Shown here: one piece after another, positions 1 to 8,492 of the stretch
Layout of the letters: every line of letters begins with the position of its first letter
How positions within the stretch are numbered: the stretch's first letter is position 1
Origin: Bauldia sp.
Lineage (GTDB): Bacteria > Pseudomonadota > Alphaproteobacteria > Rhizobiales > Kaistiaceae
Assembly (NCBI GenBank): GCA_026126065.1
Contig: JAHCJY010000002.1
Coordinates: forward strand, 496,001 to 560,000
Length of the DNA: 64,000 nt
Reading direction: 5' to 3'
Translations under genes and position numbers: made by a program
Notes under the pieces: generated by a model
Seen by the model: only the letters and a program-made list of their open reading frames with translations
What the model was told of the DNA's origin: nothing
Database searches by the model: none

Positions 1-12
1 CTGGTCCTGAAA

Positions 13-303
13 CTACGCGGCGCGCGGGCTGACGTCCTTCTCTATCACCGGCCCTACATCCATGCGCGCCCGACTGAGGTCGTATGCCGCCTGCAGGTTC
101 ATCCAGAACTCCGGCGTCGTACCGAAGAAGCGACCGAGCCGGAGCGCCGTATCCGCCGTCACACCACGCCGACCTTTGAGGATGGCGCCGATGCGCGTGG
201 CCGGCACCCGCAGGGACAAGGCGAGCGCATTGGCTGACATGCCGAGCGGCGACAGGAACTCCTCGGCGAGAATCTCGCCGGGATGCGTGCGGACGCGATG
301 CAT
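13..303 (-). CDS. higA: HigA-type antitoxin (XRE-family HTH)
   Basis: This is the DNA-binding antitoxin of a HigBA module. It binds and neutralises the partner toxin and represses their common promoter. The 96-aa product opens with MHRVRTHPGEIL, the conserved start of HigA/VapI-like antidotes, then has an XRE-type HTH (SANALALSLRVPATRI) and the family signature DTALRLGRFFGTTPEFWMNLQ. An upstream in-frame start at 408 would add 35 unrelated residues lying inside the toxin gene, so ATG at 303 was chosen. It starts 4 bp after the toxin stop, so the two genes are translationally coupled in the usual HigBA order (toxin first). Confidence 0.9.
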   Translation of the reverse strand: MHRVRTHPGEILAEEFLSPLGMSANALALSLRVPATRIGAILKGRRGVTADTALRLGRFFGTTPEFWMNLQAAYDLSRARMDVGPVIEKDVSPRAA

Positions 304-307
304 GACG

Positions 308-586
308 TCAGTGGTAGTCGACGATCTCGACATTCTCGGCTCCTTCCGGCGACCAGACGAAACAGATGCGCCACTGGTCATTGATGCGGATCGAGTGCTG
401 CCCCGCACGATCGCCCTTTAACGCTTCGAGCCGGTTTCCGGGCGGCGCGCGAAGGTCCGACAACACTGAGGCGGCATCCAGCATATCGAGCTTCCGCAGC
501 GCCTGCGGCGCAATGGCCGCCAACCGGCGCACCGTCGCTCCCAGCCAAAGCCGCTCGGTATCCCGATCACCGAAGCCCTTGATCAC
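308..586 (-). CDS. higB: HigB-type toxin (RelE superfamily)
   Basis: This 92-aa protein is a ribosome-dependent mRNA interferase toxin of the HigB/RelE fold. Recognisable family features are the ALRKLDMLDAA segment, the PPGNRLEALKGDR loop and the strand SIRINDQWRICFVW near the C terminus, where the catalytic basic and aromatic residues sit. Start is GTG at 586. It precedes higA by 4 bp and lies just downstream of a double palindrome that is the likely autoregulatory operator. Length is normal and there is no sign of inactivation. Confidence 0.9.
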   Translation of the reverse strand: MIKGFGDRDTERLWLGATVRRLAAIAPQALRKLDMLDAASVLSDLRAPPGNRLEALKGDRAGQHSIRINDQWRICFVWSPEGAENVEIVDYH

Positions 587-593
587 ACCAATA

Positions 594-618
594 GCGTACT
601 ACGCGAAGCGTAATACGC
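594..618. promoter_or_regulatory. HigBA operator (two GCGTA(N)TACGC palindromes) and promoter
   Basis: Two near-identical 11-bp palindromes, GCGTACTACGC at 594-604 and GCGTAATACGC at 608-618, lie 8 bp upstream of the higB GTG. On the minus strand a sigma70-like promoter can be drawn through them: TTGGCG, 17-bp spacer, TACGCT. A repressor bound here would block the promoter, which fits HigA autoregulation. The palindromes are seen directly; their role is inferred. Confidence 0.65.
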
Positions 619-663
619 CAAGCGTCTACCTGCCTCGCCTCCCCTGCTTCTCGGGGCCCTACG

Positions 664-2316
664 CTAACTCCGCGTGAGCCGCTTGTACTTCAGCCGCCGC
701 GGCAGCACCGAATCCTCGCCGAGCCGCCGCTTCTTGTCTTCCTCGTAGTCGGCGAAATTGCCTTCAAACCACTCGACGTGGCTGTCGCCCTCGAAGGAGA
801 GGATGTGCGTGGCCATGCGGTCGAGGAACATGCGGTCGTGGCTGATGATGACCGCGCAGCCGGCGTAGTCCTCAAGCGCCTCTTCGAGCGCCGAGAGCGT
901 CTCGGTGTCGAGGTCGTTGGTCGGCTCGTCGAGGAGGAGGACGTTCGAGCCCGTCTTCAGGAGCTTGGCGAGGTGGACGCGGTTGCGCTGGCCGCCCGAG
1001 AGATTGCCGACCTTGGCCTGCTGGTCGCCGCCCTTGAAGTTGAAGGCGCCGACATAGGCGCGCGAGTTCACCTCGCGCTTGCCGAGCTTGATGATCTCCT
1101 GCCCGTCCGAGATTTCCTCCCACACGGTCTTGTTCGGGTTGAGCGTGCGGTTCTGGTCGACGTAGCCGAGGTGGACGCTGTCGCCGAGCTTGATGGTGCC
1201 TGAATCCGGCTTCTCCTCGCCCATGATCATCCTGAACAGCGTCGTCTTGCCGGCGCCGTTCGGGCCGATGACGCCGACGATGCCGCCGGGCGGCAGCTTG
1301 AAGGAGAGGTCCTCGATCAGCAGGCGATCGCCGAATCCCTTCGAGAGGTGGTCGAAGTCGATGACGTTCTGGCCGAGGCGCTCGCCGGCCGGGATGACGA
1401 TCTGCACGTCGCCCGGACGGCGGTCCTCGGCGCGCTTGACGAGCTCGTCATACGCCTTGATGCGGGCCTTCGATTTCGCCTGCCGGGCCTTCGGCGACGC
1501 CTGGATCCACTCGCGCTCGGCGTTGATCGCCCGCTGCCGCGTCTGCTCCTCGCGGCCCTCCTGCGCGAGGCGTTTGGCCTTCTTGTCGAGGTAGGCGGAG
1601 TAATTGCCCTCGTACGGCAGGCCGCGGCCGCGATCGAGCTCGAGGATCCAGCCGGTGACGTTGTCGAGGAAATAGCGGTCGTGGGTCACGATCAGGATCG
1701 CGCCCGGATACTCGCGGAGATGATTTTCGAGCCAGTGCACCGTCTCGGCGTCGAGGTGGTTCGTCGGCTCGTCGAGGAGAAGAAGGTCCGGCTGCGACAG
1801 GAGGAGCGTGCACAGCGCGATGCGGCGCTTCTCGCCGCCCGACAGGCGCGTGACGTCGGCGTCACCCGGCGGGCAGCCGAGCGAATCCATCGCCTGCTCG
1901 ACCTGCGCGTCGAGGTCCCACAAATTCTGGCTGTCGATGAGGTCCTGGAGCTTTGCGCCCTCCTCCGCCGTCTCGTCGGAGTAGTTCATCATCAGCTCGT
2001 TGTAGCGGTCGAGGATGGCGCGCTTCTTGGCGACGCCCGCCATGACGTTGCCCATCGCGTCCTTGGTCGGGTCGAGCTGCGGCTCCTGCGGCAGGTAGCC
2101 GACGGTGGCGCCCTGCGCGAGCCACGCCTCGCCGGTGTACTCCTTGTCCGTCCCCGCCATGATCCGCAGCAGCGTCGACTTGCCCGAGCCATTGGGGCCG
2201 AGCACGCCGATCTTGGCGTCGGGATAGAACTGCAGGTTGATGCCGTCGAGGACCTTCTTGCCGCCCGAATAGGCCTTCGAGAGGCCCTGCATGTGGTAGA
2301 TGAACTGCCGCGCCAT
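664..2316 (-). CDS. ettA: Energy-dependent translational throttle protein EttA (ABC-F)
   Basis: This is a soluble ABC-F ATPase that binds the ribosomal E site and gates entry into elongation according to ADP/ATP ratio. The 550-aa protein has two ABC domains. Walker A motifs are GPNGSGKS (about 40-47) and GPNGAGKT (351-358), signatures are LSGGEKRR (158-165) and LSGGQRNR (439-446), and each domain has a LLLLDEPTN-type Walker B. The P-site tRNA-interaction linker (about 245-300, with EWIQASPKARQAKSKAR) and the N terminus ARQFIYHMQGLSKAY are typical of EttA rather than Uup or ABCF2. The length matches the family. No permease is encoded nearby, as expected for ABC-F. Confidence 0.96.
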   Translation of the reverse strand: MARQFIYHMQGLSKAYSGGKKVLDGINLQFYPDAKIGVLGPNGSGKSTLLRIMAGTDKEYTGEAWLAQGATVGYLPQEPQLDPTKDAMGNVMAGVAKKRAILDRYNELMMNYSDETAEEGAKLQDLIDSQNLWDLDAQVEQAMDSLGCPPGDADVTRLSGGEKRRIALCTLLLSQPDLLLLDEPTNHLDAETVHWLENHLREYPGAILIVTHDRYFLDNVTGWILELDRGRGLPYEGNYSAYLDKKAKRLAQEGREEQTRQRAINAEREWIQASPKARQAKSKARIKAYDELVKRAEDRRPGDVQIVIPAGERLGQNVIDFDHLSKGFGDRLLIEDLSFKLPPGGIVGVIGPNGAGKTTLFRMIMGEEKPDSGTIKLGDSVHLGYVDQNRTLNPNKTVWEEISDGQEIIKLGKREVNSRAYVGAFNFKGGDQQAKVGNLSGGQRNRVHLAKLLKTGSNVLLLDEPTNDLDTETLSALEEALEDYAGCAVIISHDRMFLDRMATHILSFEGDSHVEWFEGNFADYEEDKKRRLGEDSVLPRRLKYKRLTRS

Positions 2317-2491
2317 GAAATGCTCCGCGCCCGGAAACGGGCCGCTGTCTTGCTTGTCGCAGAGATGGGATGAACGTGGCCGGTGTTCTAGTCGATGCGC
2401 CGCGCCCGTGGCAACGCGTCATGGGGGAGACGAGCGTCTGGCATCGCGGCGCTGCTCCTGCCGCCTCCTGCATTCACCGCCTTTCTCGTCT

Positions 2492-2614
2492 TTGCCGGGC
2501 TTGACCCGGCAACCCATGATGACGTGCGGCCAAAGGCGATCTCTCGGCAGAGCTTCCCTCATCGCTCGGCGCCCAGCGGCACCGCATCATGGGCCACCGG
2601 GTCAAGCCCGGTGG
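2492..2614. repeat. Pair of inverted REP-like hairpins
   Basis: The 409-bp gap between ettA and the KTSC gene carries two REP-like palindromes. The first (2492-2512) is an 8-bp stem TTGCCGGG/CCCGGCAA with loop CTTGA. The second (2594-2614) is CCACCGGG/CCCGGTGG with loop TCAAG, the reverse complement of the first loop. They are inverted relative to each other, like a bacterial interspersed mosaic element. A relative lies after rpoD at 13450-13472. I see no gene in the rest of the gap. Confidence 0.75.
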
Positions 2615-2725
2615 TGACGAGTTTGGGGGGCACAAGTGACCTGCCCACAAGGCGAATCTCACTTCGTTCACGCCTAGCTGGAGATGTGGCATCCTTCGTC
2701 CGTCCGCCACCGTGATTCGCGCGCC

Positions 2726-2983
2726 ATGCCAGAACTGAAATCCACCGCCCTCGCCCGCGTCGAATACGACGCGGCCACCGCCGTGCTCACGGTATGGTTC
2801 GCCGGGTCCGGCGAGGTGTGGGACCACTACGCCGTCCCGCGCGCCGTCTACGAGGCGCTGATCGCCGCCGAGGCGCCCGGCCGCGTGTTCACCGCGACGA
2901 TCCGCGATCGCTACCCTGCGCGGCGGAGGTCCCGCGGCACGGACATCGCCGCCGCGCTCCGCGCCTCCCTCGCCGCTACCTGA
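2726..2983 (+). CDS. KTSC domain-containing protein
   Basis: This small 85-aa protein has a KTSC fold: KSTALARVEYDAATAVLTV at the N terminus, then a GEVWDHYAVPRAVYEALIAA block and a VFTATIRDRYP segment. KTSC domains occur alone or fused to nucleic-acid enzymes, and their biochemical role is unknown. The start ATG at 2726 was preferred to 2684 because the family begins right before the KST motif. Its stop overlaps the stop of the convergent MMPL transporter by a few bases. The basic C-terminal tail (ARRRSRGTD) is not part of the domain. Confidence 0.75.
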   Translation: MPELKSTALARVEYDAATAVLTVWFAGSGEVWDHYAVPRAVYEALIAAEAPGRVFTATIRDRYPARRRSRGTDIAAALRASLAAT

Positions 2984-5033
2984 TCCGCCTCCCCGGCCAC
3001 CAGATCGGCCGGCCGATGTCGTAGAGCAGGCCCGGCACCAAGATCGACCGCACCAGGATCGCGTCGATCAGCACGCCGACCGAGACGATGAAGGCGATCT
3101 GGACGAGGAAGATCACCGGTATCACCGCCAGCGCCGCGAACGTCGCCGCGAGCACGATGCCCGCCGACGTGATGACGCCGCCTGTTGCTTCGAGCCCGCG
3201 AAGAATGCCCGGCCGCGTGCCGTGGAGGATCGCCTCCTCGCGGATCCGCGTCGTGAGGAAGATGTTGTAGTCGATCCCGAGCGCTACGAGGAACACGAAG
3301 GCGAACAGCGGCACGGCCGGATCGGCGCCGGGGAAGCCGAAGGCGTACTGGAACACGAGGCCCGAGACGCCGAGCGCGGCGAAATAGGACAGCACCGTCG
3401 TCGCCAGGAGGAGGATCGGCGCCAGCACCGAGCGGAGGAGCACGATCAGGATGAGCGTGATGACCGCAAGGATCAGCGGCACGATCGTCCGCAGATCGCG
3501 CTCGGCATTGTCGAGCGTGTCGAGCGAGATCGCGCTCGAGCCCCCGACGAGCACGCCTGGCGACACGGCGCGGAGCGCCGGGCGGAGGCGCTCGACCGCA
3601 GCCAGCGCCTCGTCGCTGTCCGGCCCATAGCGGAGCGTCGCTGTGAGTTCGATGATCTCCTCGCCATTGACCATCGTGGGCGTGCCGTTGATCTGCGCCT
3701 CCGCCACCGCCTCGTCGGCGCGGAGGGCGGCCAGCACGGCTTCTGCATCGGCCGCGGGCGCGATGACGACCGTCGGCGCCCCCGAGCCCGCGGGGAAGTA
3801 GCGCTCCAGCACGGCCTGTCCGGTCACCGACTCGGCCTCGCCGAGGAGGAGTTGGTCCTGTGGGATGCCGGTGGCGTTGAGCCGGGGGGCGAAGGCAGCG
3901 GCCACCGCCAGCACGACGACGCTGGCGATCCACAGCACCCGCGCCCGTCGGCTGACGAGGCCCGCAATGCGTGTCCAGATGCCGTGGCTGAGCGCTGTCC
4001 CCTCCACGCGCGCTTCCGGCCTTGGGATCGCCGGCCAGAACGCCGGCCGGCCGATCAGCGCCAGCATCGCCGGCAGGAAGGTAAGCGAGGCGAGCACCGC
4101 AAACACGATGCCGACCGCCGCAACCGGGCCGAGCGCCTTGTTGGAGGCAAGGTCGGAGATGAGGAGGCAGAGGAGGCCGGCCACGACGGTGCTGGCCGAT
4201 GCCACGACCGGGGCGATGACGCCCCGCAGCGCGCGGAGGAGTGCGCGGATCGCGTTCGGCTCCTCGCGGAGCGTATCGCGATAGCGCGAGACGAGGAGAA
4301 GCCCGTAGTCGGTCGCCGCGCCCACCACGAGGATGAAGAGGATTCCCTGCGCCTGCGCATTGAGGACAATCCACTCGGCCTCCGCCATCAGATAGACGCC
4401 GACGACGGATGCCGCGAGCGCGCTGATGGAGCTGAGCAGCACGACGATCGGCAGGATCGGACTGCGGTAGACGACAAGCAGGATCAACAGCACCGCCGCC
4501 ACGGCGACGAGGAGGAGGACGCCGTCGATGCCGGCGAACGCTTCGGTGAGGTCGGCGGCGAAGCCGGCCGGGCCGGTGACATACGCGACAATGCCCTCCG
4601 GGGTTTCCGCCACGATCTCGCGGATGGCCATCACCGTCCCGGCGAAGTCCACCACGTCGACGAGAACAAAGACTTCCGCCGCCCGGATGTTGCCCGCCGC
4701 GTCGCGCTGGGCGGAGGGGATCGGCGGCGACACCTCGGCAACGCCCGGCACCGCTCGGATCGCGGCGGTCTGCGCCACGAGCGCTGCGATGGCTTCCGGG
4801 CCGACCGCACCGGCCGACTCGTAGACGACGATCGCGGGAAAGCCGTCGGCGTCGGCGAGGGCCGTCTGGATTGCCGAGACGCGGGTCGATTCGGCGGTCC
4901 GCGGCAGGAAATCGGTCGCGGCCCGCGACTGAACCTCTTCGAGCTTGCCGAAATACGGCCCGCCCATCCCGCCGACGACGAGCCAAACGAGCACCAGCAG
5001 GGCCGGCACGAGCCACCGCAACAGCTTCGCCAT
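2976..5033 (-). CDS. MMPL/RND-family transporter
   Basis: This inner-membrane proton-driven exporter of the RND/MMPL class (685 aa) probably moves lipids or hydrophobic compounds. It shows two repeats of one N-terminal TM helix (MAKLLRWLVPALLVLVWLVV), a periplasmic domain, and a five-helix bundle (about 170-360 and 500-680). The helix containing GAATDYGLLLVSRYRD in the first half and ALGIDYNIFLTTRIREE in the second carries the conserved Asp-Tyr proton-relay motif. ATG at 5033 has GGAG upstream; an in-frame start at 5075 adds 14 residues without an RBS. No periplasmic adaptor or outer-membrane partner is adjacent, which favours the single-component MMPL type. Confidence 0.88.
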   Translation of the reverse strand: MAKLLRWLVPALLVLVWLVVGGMGGPYFGKLEEVQSRAATDFLPRTAESTRVSAIQTALADADGFPAIVVYESAGAVGPEAIAALVAQTAAIRAVPGVAEVSPPIPSAQRDAAGNIRAAEVFVLVDVVDFAGTVMAIREIVAETPEGIVAYVTGPAGFAADLTEAFAGIDGVLLLVAVAAVLLILLVVYRSPILPIVVLLSSISALAASVVGVYLMAEAEWIVLNAQAQGILFILVVGAATDYGLLLVSRYRDTLREEPNAIRALLRALRGVIAPVVASASTVVAGLLCLLISDLASNKALGPVAAVGIVFAVLASLTFLPAMLALIGRPAFWPAIPRPEARVEGTALSHGIWTRIAGLVSRRARVLWIASVVVLAVAAAFAPRLNATGIPQDQLLLGEAESVTGQAVLERYFPAGSGAPTVVIAPAADAEAVLAALRADEAVAEAQINGTPTMVNGEEIIELTATLRYGPDSDEALAAVERLRPALRAVSPGVLVGGSSAISLDTLDNAERDLRTIVPLILAVITLILIVLLRSVLAPILLLATTVLSYFAALGVSGLVFQYAFGFPGADPAVPLFAFVFLVALGIDYNIFLTTRIREEAILHGTRPGILRGLEATGGVITSAGIVLAATFAALAVIPVIFLVQIAFIVSVGVLIDAILVRSILVPGLLYDIGRPIWWPGRRIR

Positions 5034-5112
5034 TCCCCGCACTCCCCGCCTCTGTCCTAGCCGCGTATACGCCATGATCGGGCGGACGGATGGAACGCGC
5101 GACAGCCGGTCG

Positions 5113-7002
5113 CTATTCCGCCGGCGGGAACACCACCGCCGCGCCGCCCGGAAGCGTGACGCTGTCGATCATGGCGCGGAGCGCCGACTCGAGGGCGGTC
5201 TCGTCGTCGGCGCTGAGCTGCCGGATAGTGCCGGGATCGAAATTGGCGGCCTGGGTCTGTCCGATCCGCGTCTCGAACTCCCAGCAGATCCCTTCGTAGG
5301 CGAGGCGATACACCGCACCTTCCGCGAAGTGCCCGGCCCCGGCATCGCCGACCCCGCCGAACACCGCGGTCGCGTAGGACCCGCCGTCATGGGTCGTCAC
5401 GGCAAGGCCCGTGTACCCGTCAGGCTGTGCGGAGAGACACGCGTCGGCCGTCGCAAGGTCGGCGCGGCGCGCGATACGGAGCCCGGCGGATTCGAGCGTG
5501 GTGCCGTCATAGGCGGGCCCCGAATAGTAGAAGCACCCGTCGAAGCCGGCATTGCACGGCGGGATGACGCCCTGCTCGGCCACTTCCGCGGCGCTCGTGG
5601 CGAGCGTGAATTCAGGGGCCGGGGTCACGGTGATGTCGCCATCGGTGTACCCTGCGGCCAACATCAGCCCTGGCGCCGCGGCCGGTGGCGTCACGGGCGC
5701 GGGCGCAGCTTCCGCTGCTGCCGCATCCGGCGGGGCTGCGGCAGGAACGGGCAGCGCCTCCGCCTCCTCCCCCGCCGCGAGCGTGCGGAGAAGGCCGGAA
5801 TAGGCGGAGAACAGCGCCTGCTCGTCGAGCGCGGCGGTGTTGTTCCAGGTGGCCACCACGCAGTGCGTGTTGCCCGCAGCGTCCACCACGCGCGTGGAGA
5901 GGTTGAGCACGCCGGGCTCCGATCCTCCCTTGAACGCGATGTCCGCCCAGTCCTCACGCCGCGCGAGCCCCGGATTGATGTCGAACGCCCACATGTCCGC
6001 GGTCTGTTCCAGAAGCGCGCAGAGTTCGAAGCTGTCGAAGATCCACTCGACGTCAGGCGTCAGGACCGGCGAGAGCGCGCCGACGGCGGGAAGCGGCTGT
6101 GCAGCCAGCTCGGCGAGGATTTCGCGCCGCGCGGTCTCATCCCCGGCACGCCACCGCTCGAGCATCCCCTCGTTCCCCGTCGCCTTGAGGCGGAACAGTT
6201 CGCCGGTTGTCGGGAACGGACGGTTGCGCTCGGAGAACGCTTCCACGGCCTCGCGGCCGACGAGGGCGATCAGCCCGTCCGTGGCCGTGTTGTCGCTCAT
6301 GGAGACCATGAGGTTTGCGAGCGTTGCCACGGTGACCGCGGTGCCGGGCCGCCAGTCCTGGAGGATGCCGGTCGGCAGCGACCGCCACGCGGCATCCACC
6401 TGGACGGTGTCGTCGAGATTGAGGAGCGTCCCGGAGGCGGTCGCCTCGCCGAGCGCGGCAAGCACCGCGAGCTTGAAGGCCGAGCCGACCGCGAGCGGCA
6501 GTTCAGGCTGATGGCCGGCGGCGAGTTCGCCATTGGTGATGACGGCCACGGAGGTGTCGCCGGGGAGCGCGGCAATGCGCGCGACAAACCCCGCCACGCC
6601 GCCGCCGATCGGAACCGCATTGCCGAAGAACAGACCGATGATCCGCCCGTCGGCGTCGAGCGTCACCTGCGTCGGCAGTTCCGCCCGCTCGAGTCGGGTC
6701 GTCAGCGTGCCGCCACTTCCCGTCACCGACACCAGCGCCCCGTACTGGGTGGTGAACGAGGCGAGCACCAGGGCGATCTGCTGCGCCGGAACCTGGGCCA
6801 GGAATACCTCGCCGAACCAGGCCGGATCGACCGTCCCGGAGAAGAGACGGCCCACCGCGTCATTGGTCGTGATCGGCTGGGCCGCTGCCGGCTGGGCGAA
6901 ACCGATGAGCAGTGCCGCGCAGGCCGCCGCCACGAAGCGGCGGAACCGATGGGGCCTTGCCCCGGCACCGCTGGCGACGGTCCGGGTGAAAAGCGACAGC
7001 AT
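5113..7002 (-). CDS. Secreted class A beta-lactamase-like serine hydrolase
   Basis: This 629-aa exported protein has a signal peptide (basic start, then VAAACAALLIGFAQPAAA). Residues 45-130 form an N-terminal domain of the kind seen in ORF12/Cpe-like proteins. The catalytic domain that follows has S174-A-F-K177 (SxxK), SDN at 236-238 and a KGG in place of KTG near residue 350. This is the full class A penicillin-recognising triad, so it is an acyl-serine hydrolase, though a beta-lactamase role is not shown. After a Pro/Ala-rich linker (about 430-460) comes a C-terminal domain of about 160 aa with four or more Cys residues, probably disulfide-bonded, that I cannot assign. ATG at 7002 (GGGAG upstream) is preferred to GTG at 7017. 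Confidence 0.75.
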   Translation of the reverse strand: MLSLFTRTVASGAGARPHRFRRFVAAACAALLIGFAQPAAAQPITTNDAVGRLFSGTVDPAWFGEVFLAQVPAQQIALVLASFTTQYGALVSVTGSGGTLTTRLERAELPTQVTLDADGRIIGLFFGNAVPIGGGVAGFVARIAALPGDTSVAVITNGELAAGHQPELPLAVGSAFKLAVLAALGEATASGTLLNLDDTVQVDAAWRSLPTGILQDWRPGTAVTVATLANLMVSMSDNTATDGLIALVGREAVEAFSERNRPFPTTGELFRLKATGNEGMLERWRAGDETARREILAELAAQPLPAVGALSPVLTPDVEWIFDSFELCALLEQTADMWAFDINPGLARREDWADIAFKGGSEPGVLNLSTRVVDAAGNTHCVVATWNNTAALDEQALFSAYSGLLRTLAAGEEAEALPVPAAAPPDAAAAEAAPAPVTPPAAAPGLMLAAGYTDGDITVTPAPEFTLATSAAEVAEQGVIPPCNAGFDGCFYYSGPAYDGTTLESAGLRIARRADLATADACLSAQPDGYTGLAVTTHDGGSYATAVFGGVGDAGAGHFAEGAVYRLAYEGICWEFETRIGQTQAANFDPGTIRQLSADDETALESALRAMIDSVTLPGGAAVVFPPAE

Positions 7003-7050
7003 TGGCGACTCCCTCACAGCACGCGCCGGCGGAGCCGCCCCGTCCCCCCG

Positions 7051-8265
7051 TCAGGCGGTCGTCCGCTCCCTGTTCGACCGCATCATGTCTACGAAGCGGC
7101 CGAAGAGATAGTGGCTGTCGCGCGGACCCGGCGATGCCTCGGGGTGATATTGAACCGAGAACGCGGCGCCGTCCTTGACCCGGAGCCCGCAGTTCGAGCC
7201 GTCGAACAGCGACACATGCGTCGTCTCGACATGGTCAGGCAGGCTTTCCTGGTCGACCGCGAAGCCATGGTTCATCGACGTGATCTCGACCTTGCCCGTG
7301 GCGAGGTCCTTCACCGGATGGTTCGCGCCGTGGTGGCCCTGCTTCATCTTGATCGTGCGCCCGCCGAGCGCGATGCCGAGCATCTGGTGCCCGAGGCAGA
7401 TGCCGAACAGCGGCACCTTGCGGTTGAGCACCTCGCGAATCATCGGCACGGCGTACTCGCCCGTGGCCGCCGGATCGCCGGGACCATTGGTGAGGAACAC
7501 CCCGTCGGGCTTGCGCTCCAGCACGTCCTCGGCGGTGGCCGTTGCCGGCAGGATCGTCAGCCGGCAGCCGGCCTCGGCGAGAAGCCGGAGGATGTTACGC
7601 TTGGTGCCGTAGTCGATCGCCACGACATGGAACTCGGGGTTCTCCTGCCGGCCGAAGCCGACGTTCCACTGCCAGGTCGTCTCGTCCCAGCCATAGGTCT
7701 GCGACTGCGTGACCTCCTTCGCGAGGTCCATTCCCACCAGCCCCGGCCAGGCCGCGGCCTCGCGCTTCAGCGCCGCAACGTCGAAGGCGCCATCGGGCGC
7801 ATTGGCGAGGACCGCGTTCGGCATGCCGAGGTCGCGGATGCGCGCCGTGAGCGCCCGCGTATCGACGCCCGCGATGCCGACGATGCCCCGCGCCTTGAGC
7901 CAGGCGTCGAGGTGGCGGGCGGCCCGGTAGTTCGATGGATCGGTGATGTCGGCCTTCAGCACGCAGCCGCGGACCCCCGAGGCGCCGGCCATGTTCACCG
8001 TCTCGATGTCCTCGCCGTTCGTTCCGACATTCCCGATATGCGGAAATGTGAAGGTTATGATCTGGCCAGCGTAGGAAGGATCGGTCAGGATTTCCTGGTA
8101 ACCGGTCATGGCGGTGTTGAAACAAACCTCGCCAACGGCCGATCCGGTCGCTCCGATGCCATGGCCTTCGATGACGGTACCATCAGCCAGCACGAGCAAA
8201 GCCGTGGGCTTCGGCTCCGGCCACGCGCTTCCGGCGGTCTTGATTCCTGGGGCGTCCTGGACCAT
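7051..8265 (-). CDS. carA: Carbamoyl-phosphate synthase small subunit
   Basis: This is the glutaminase subunit of carbamoyl-phosphate synthetase. It supplies ammonia to CarB for arginine and pyrimidine synthesis. The 404-aa protein has the CPSase small-chain N-terminal domain (LLVLADGTVIEGHGIGA) and a class I amidotransferase domain with nucleophile C290 in FGICLGHQ and the His/Glu pair in VQYHPEASPGP (H374, E376). ATG at 8265 matches the family start; upstream in-frame codons reach back through the promoter. carB is not within the window. A sigma70-like promoter lies about 90 bp upstream with a palindrome in its spacer. Confidence 0.96.
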   Translation of the reverse strand: MVQDAPGIKTAGSAWPEPKPTALLVLADGTVIEGHGIGATGSAVGEVCFNTAMTGYQEILTDPSYAGQIITFTFPHIGNVGTNGEDIETVNMAGASGVRGCVLKADITDPSNYRAARHLDAWLKARGIVGIAGVDTRALTARIRDLGMPNAVLANAPDGAFDVAALKREAAAWPGLVGMDLAKEVTQSQTYGWDETTWQWNVGFGRQENPEFHVVAIDYGTKRNILRLLAEAGCRLTILPATATAEDVLERKPDGVFLTNGPGDPAATGEYAVPMIREVLNRKVPLFGICLGHQMLGIALGGRTIKMKQGHHGANHPVKDLATGKVEITSMNHGFAVDQESLPDHVETTHVSLFDGSNCGLRVKDGAAFSVQYHPEASPGPRDSHYLFGRFVDMMRSNRERTTA

Positions 8266-8356
8266 ATCGCTCGACCTGATCGCAGTCCGGCCACACGGAA
8301 GCCAGGATTCGGCCCGGCCCGCCAGACTGCCCGATGAGTGGGAAATGACGCTGGTA

Positions 8357-8385
8357 GAGGTATGTTGCGACAATCGCAACGTCAA
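8357..8385 (-). promoter_or_regulatory. carA promoter with a perfect dyad in the spacer
   Basis: Reading the minus strand, TTGACG (8385-8380) and TACCTC (8362-8357) are separated by exactly 17 bp. That spacer holds a perfect dyad, GTTGCGA-CAA-TCGCAAC on the plus strand (8364-8380). A repressor bound there would occlude RNA polymerase. Which regulator binds is unknown; arginine/pyrimidine control is plausible because the gene is carA. The divergent yqeY gene starts about 110 bp away and could share the control. Confidence 0.5.
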
Positions 8386-8492
8386 CCGCCCCTGGCGGAC
8401 CAAAGCGCAGACGGATCAGATATTTAGCGGGACGGATGATGGCACGCGCCGAGGCTGGCGCATCGGCCTGTTTCGCTCCCTCGGAGAATGGA

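Noticed and set aside
2911..5016. 701-aa minus-strand frame overlapping the MMPL gene
   Set aside because: It is an out-of-frame copy of the MMPL coding region; the 2976-5033 frame carries all transmembrane helices.
4945..8337. 1130-aa plus-strand open frame
   Set aside because: It is antisense to the MMPL, hydrolase and carA genes, Arg/Gly-rich without any motif, and follows the GC third-position shadow expected at this base composition.
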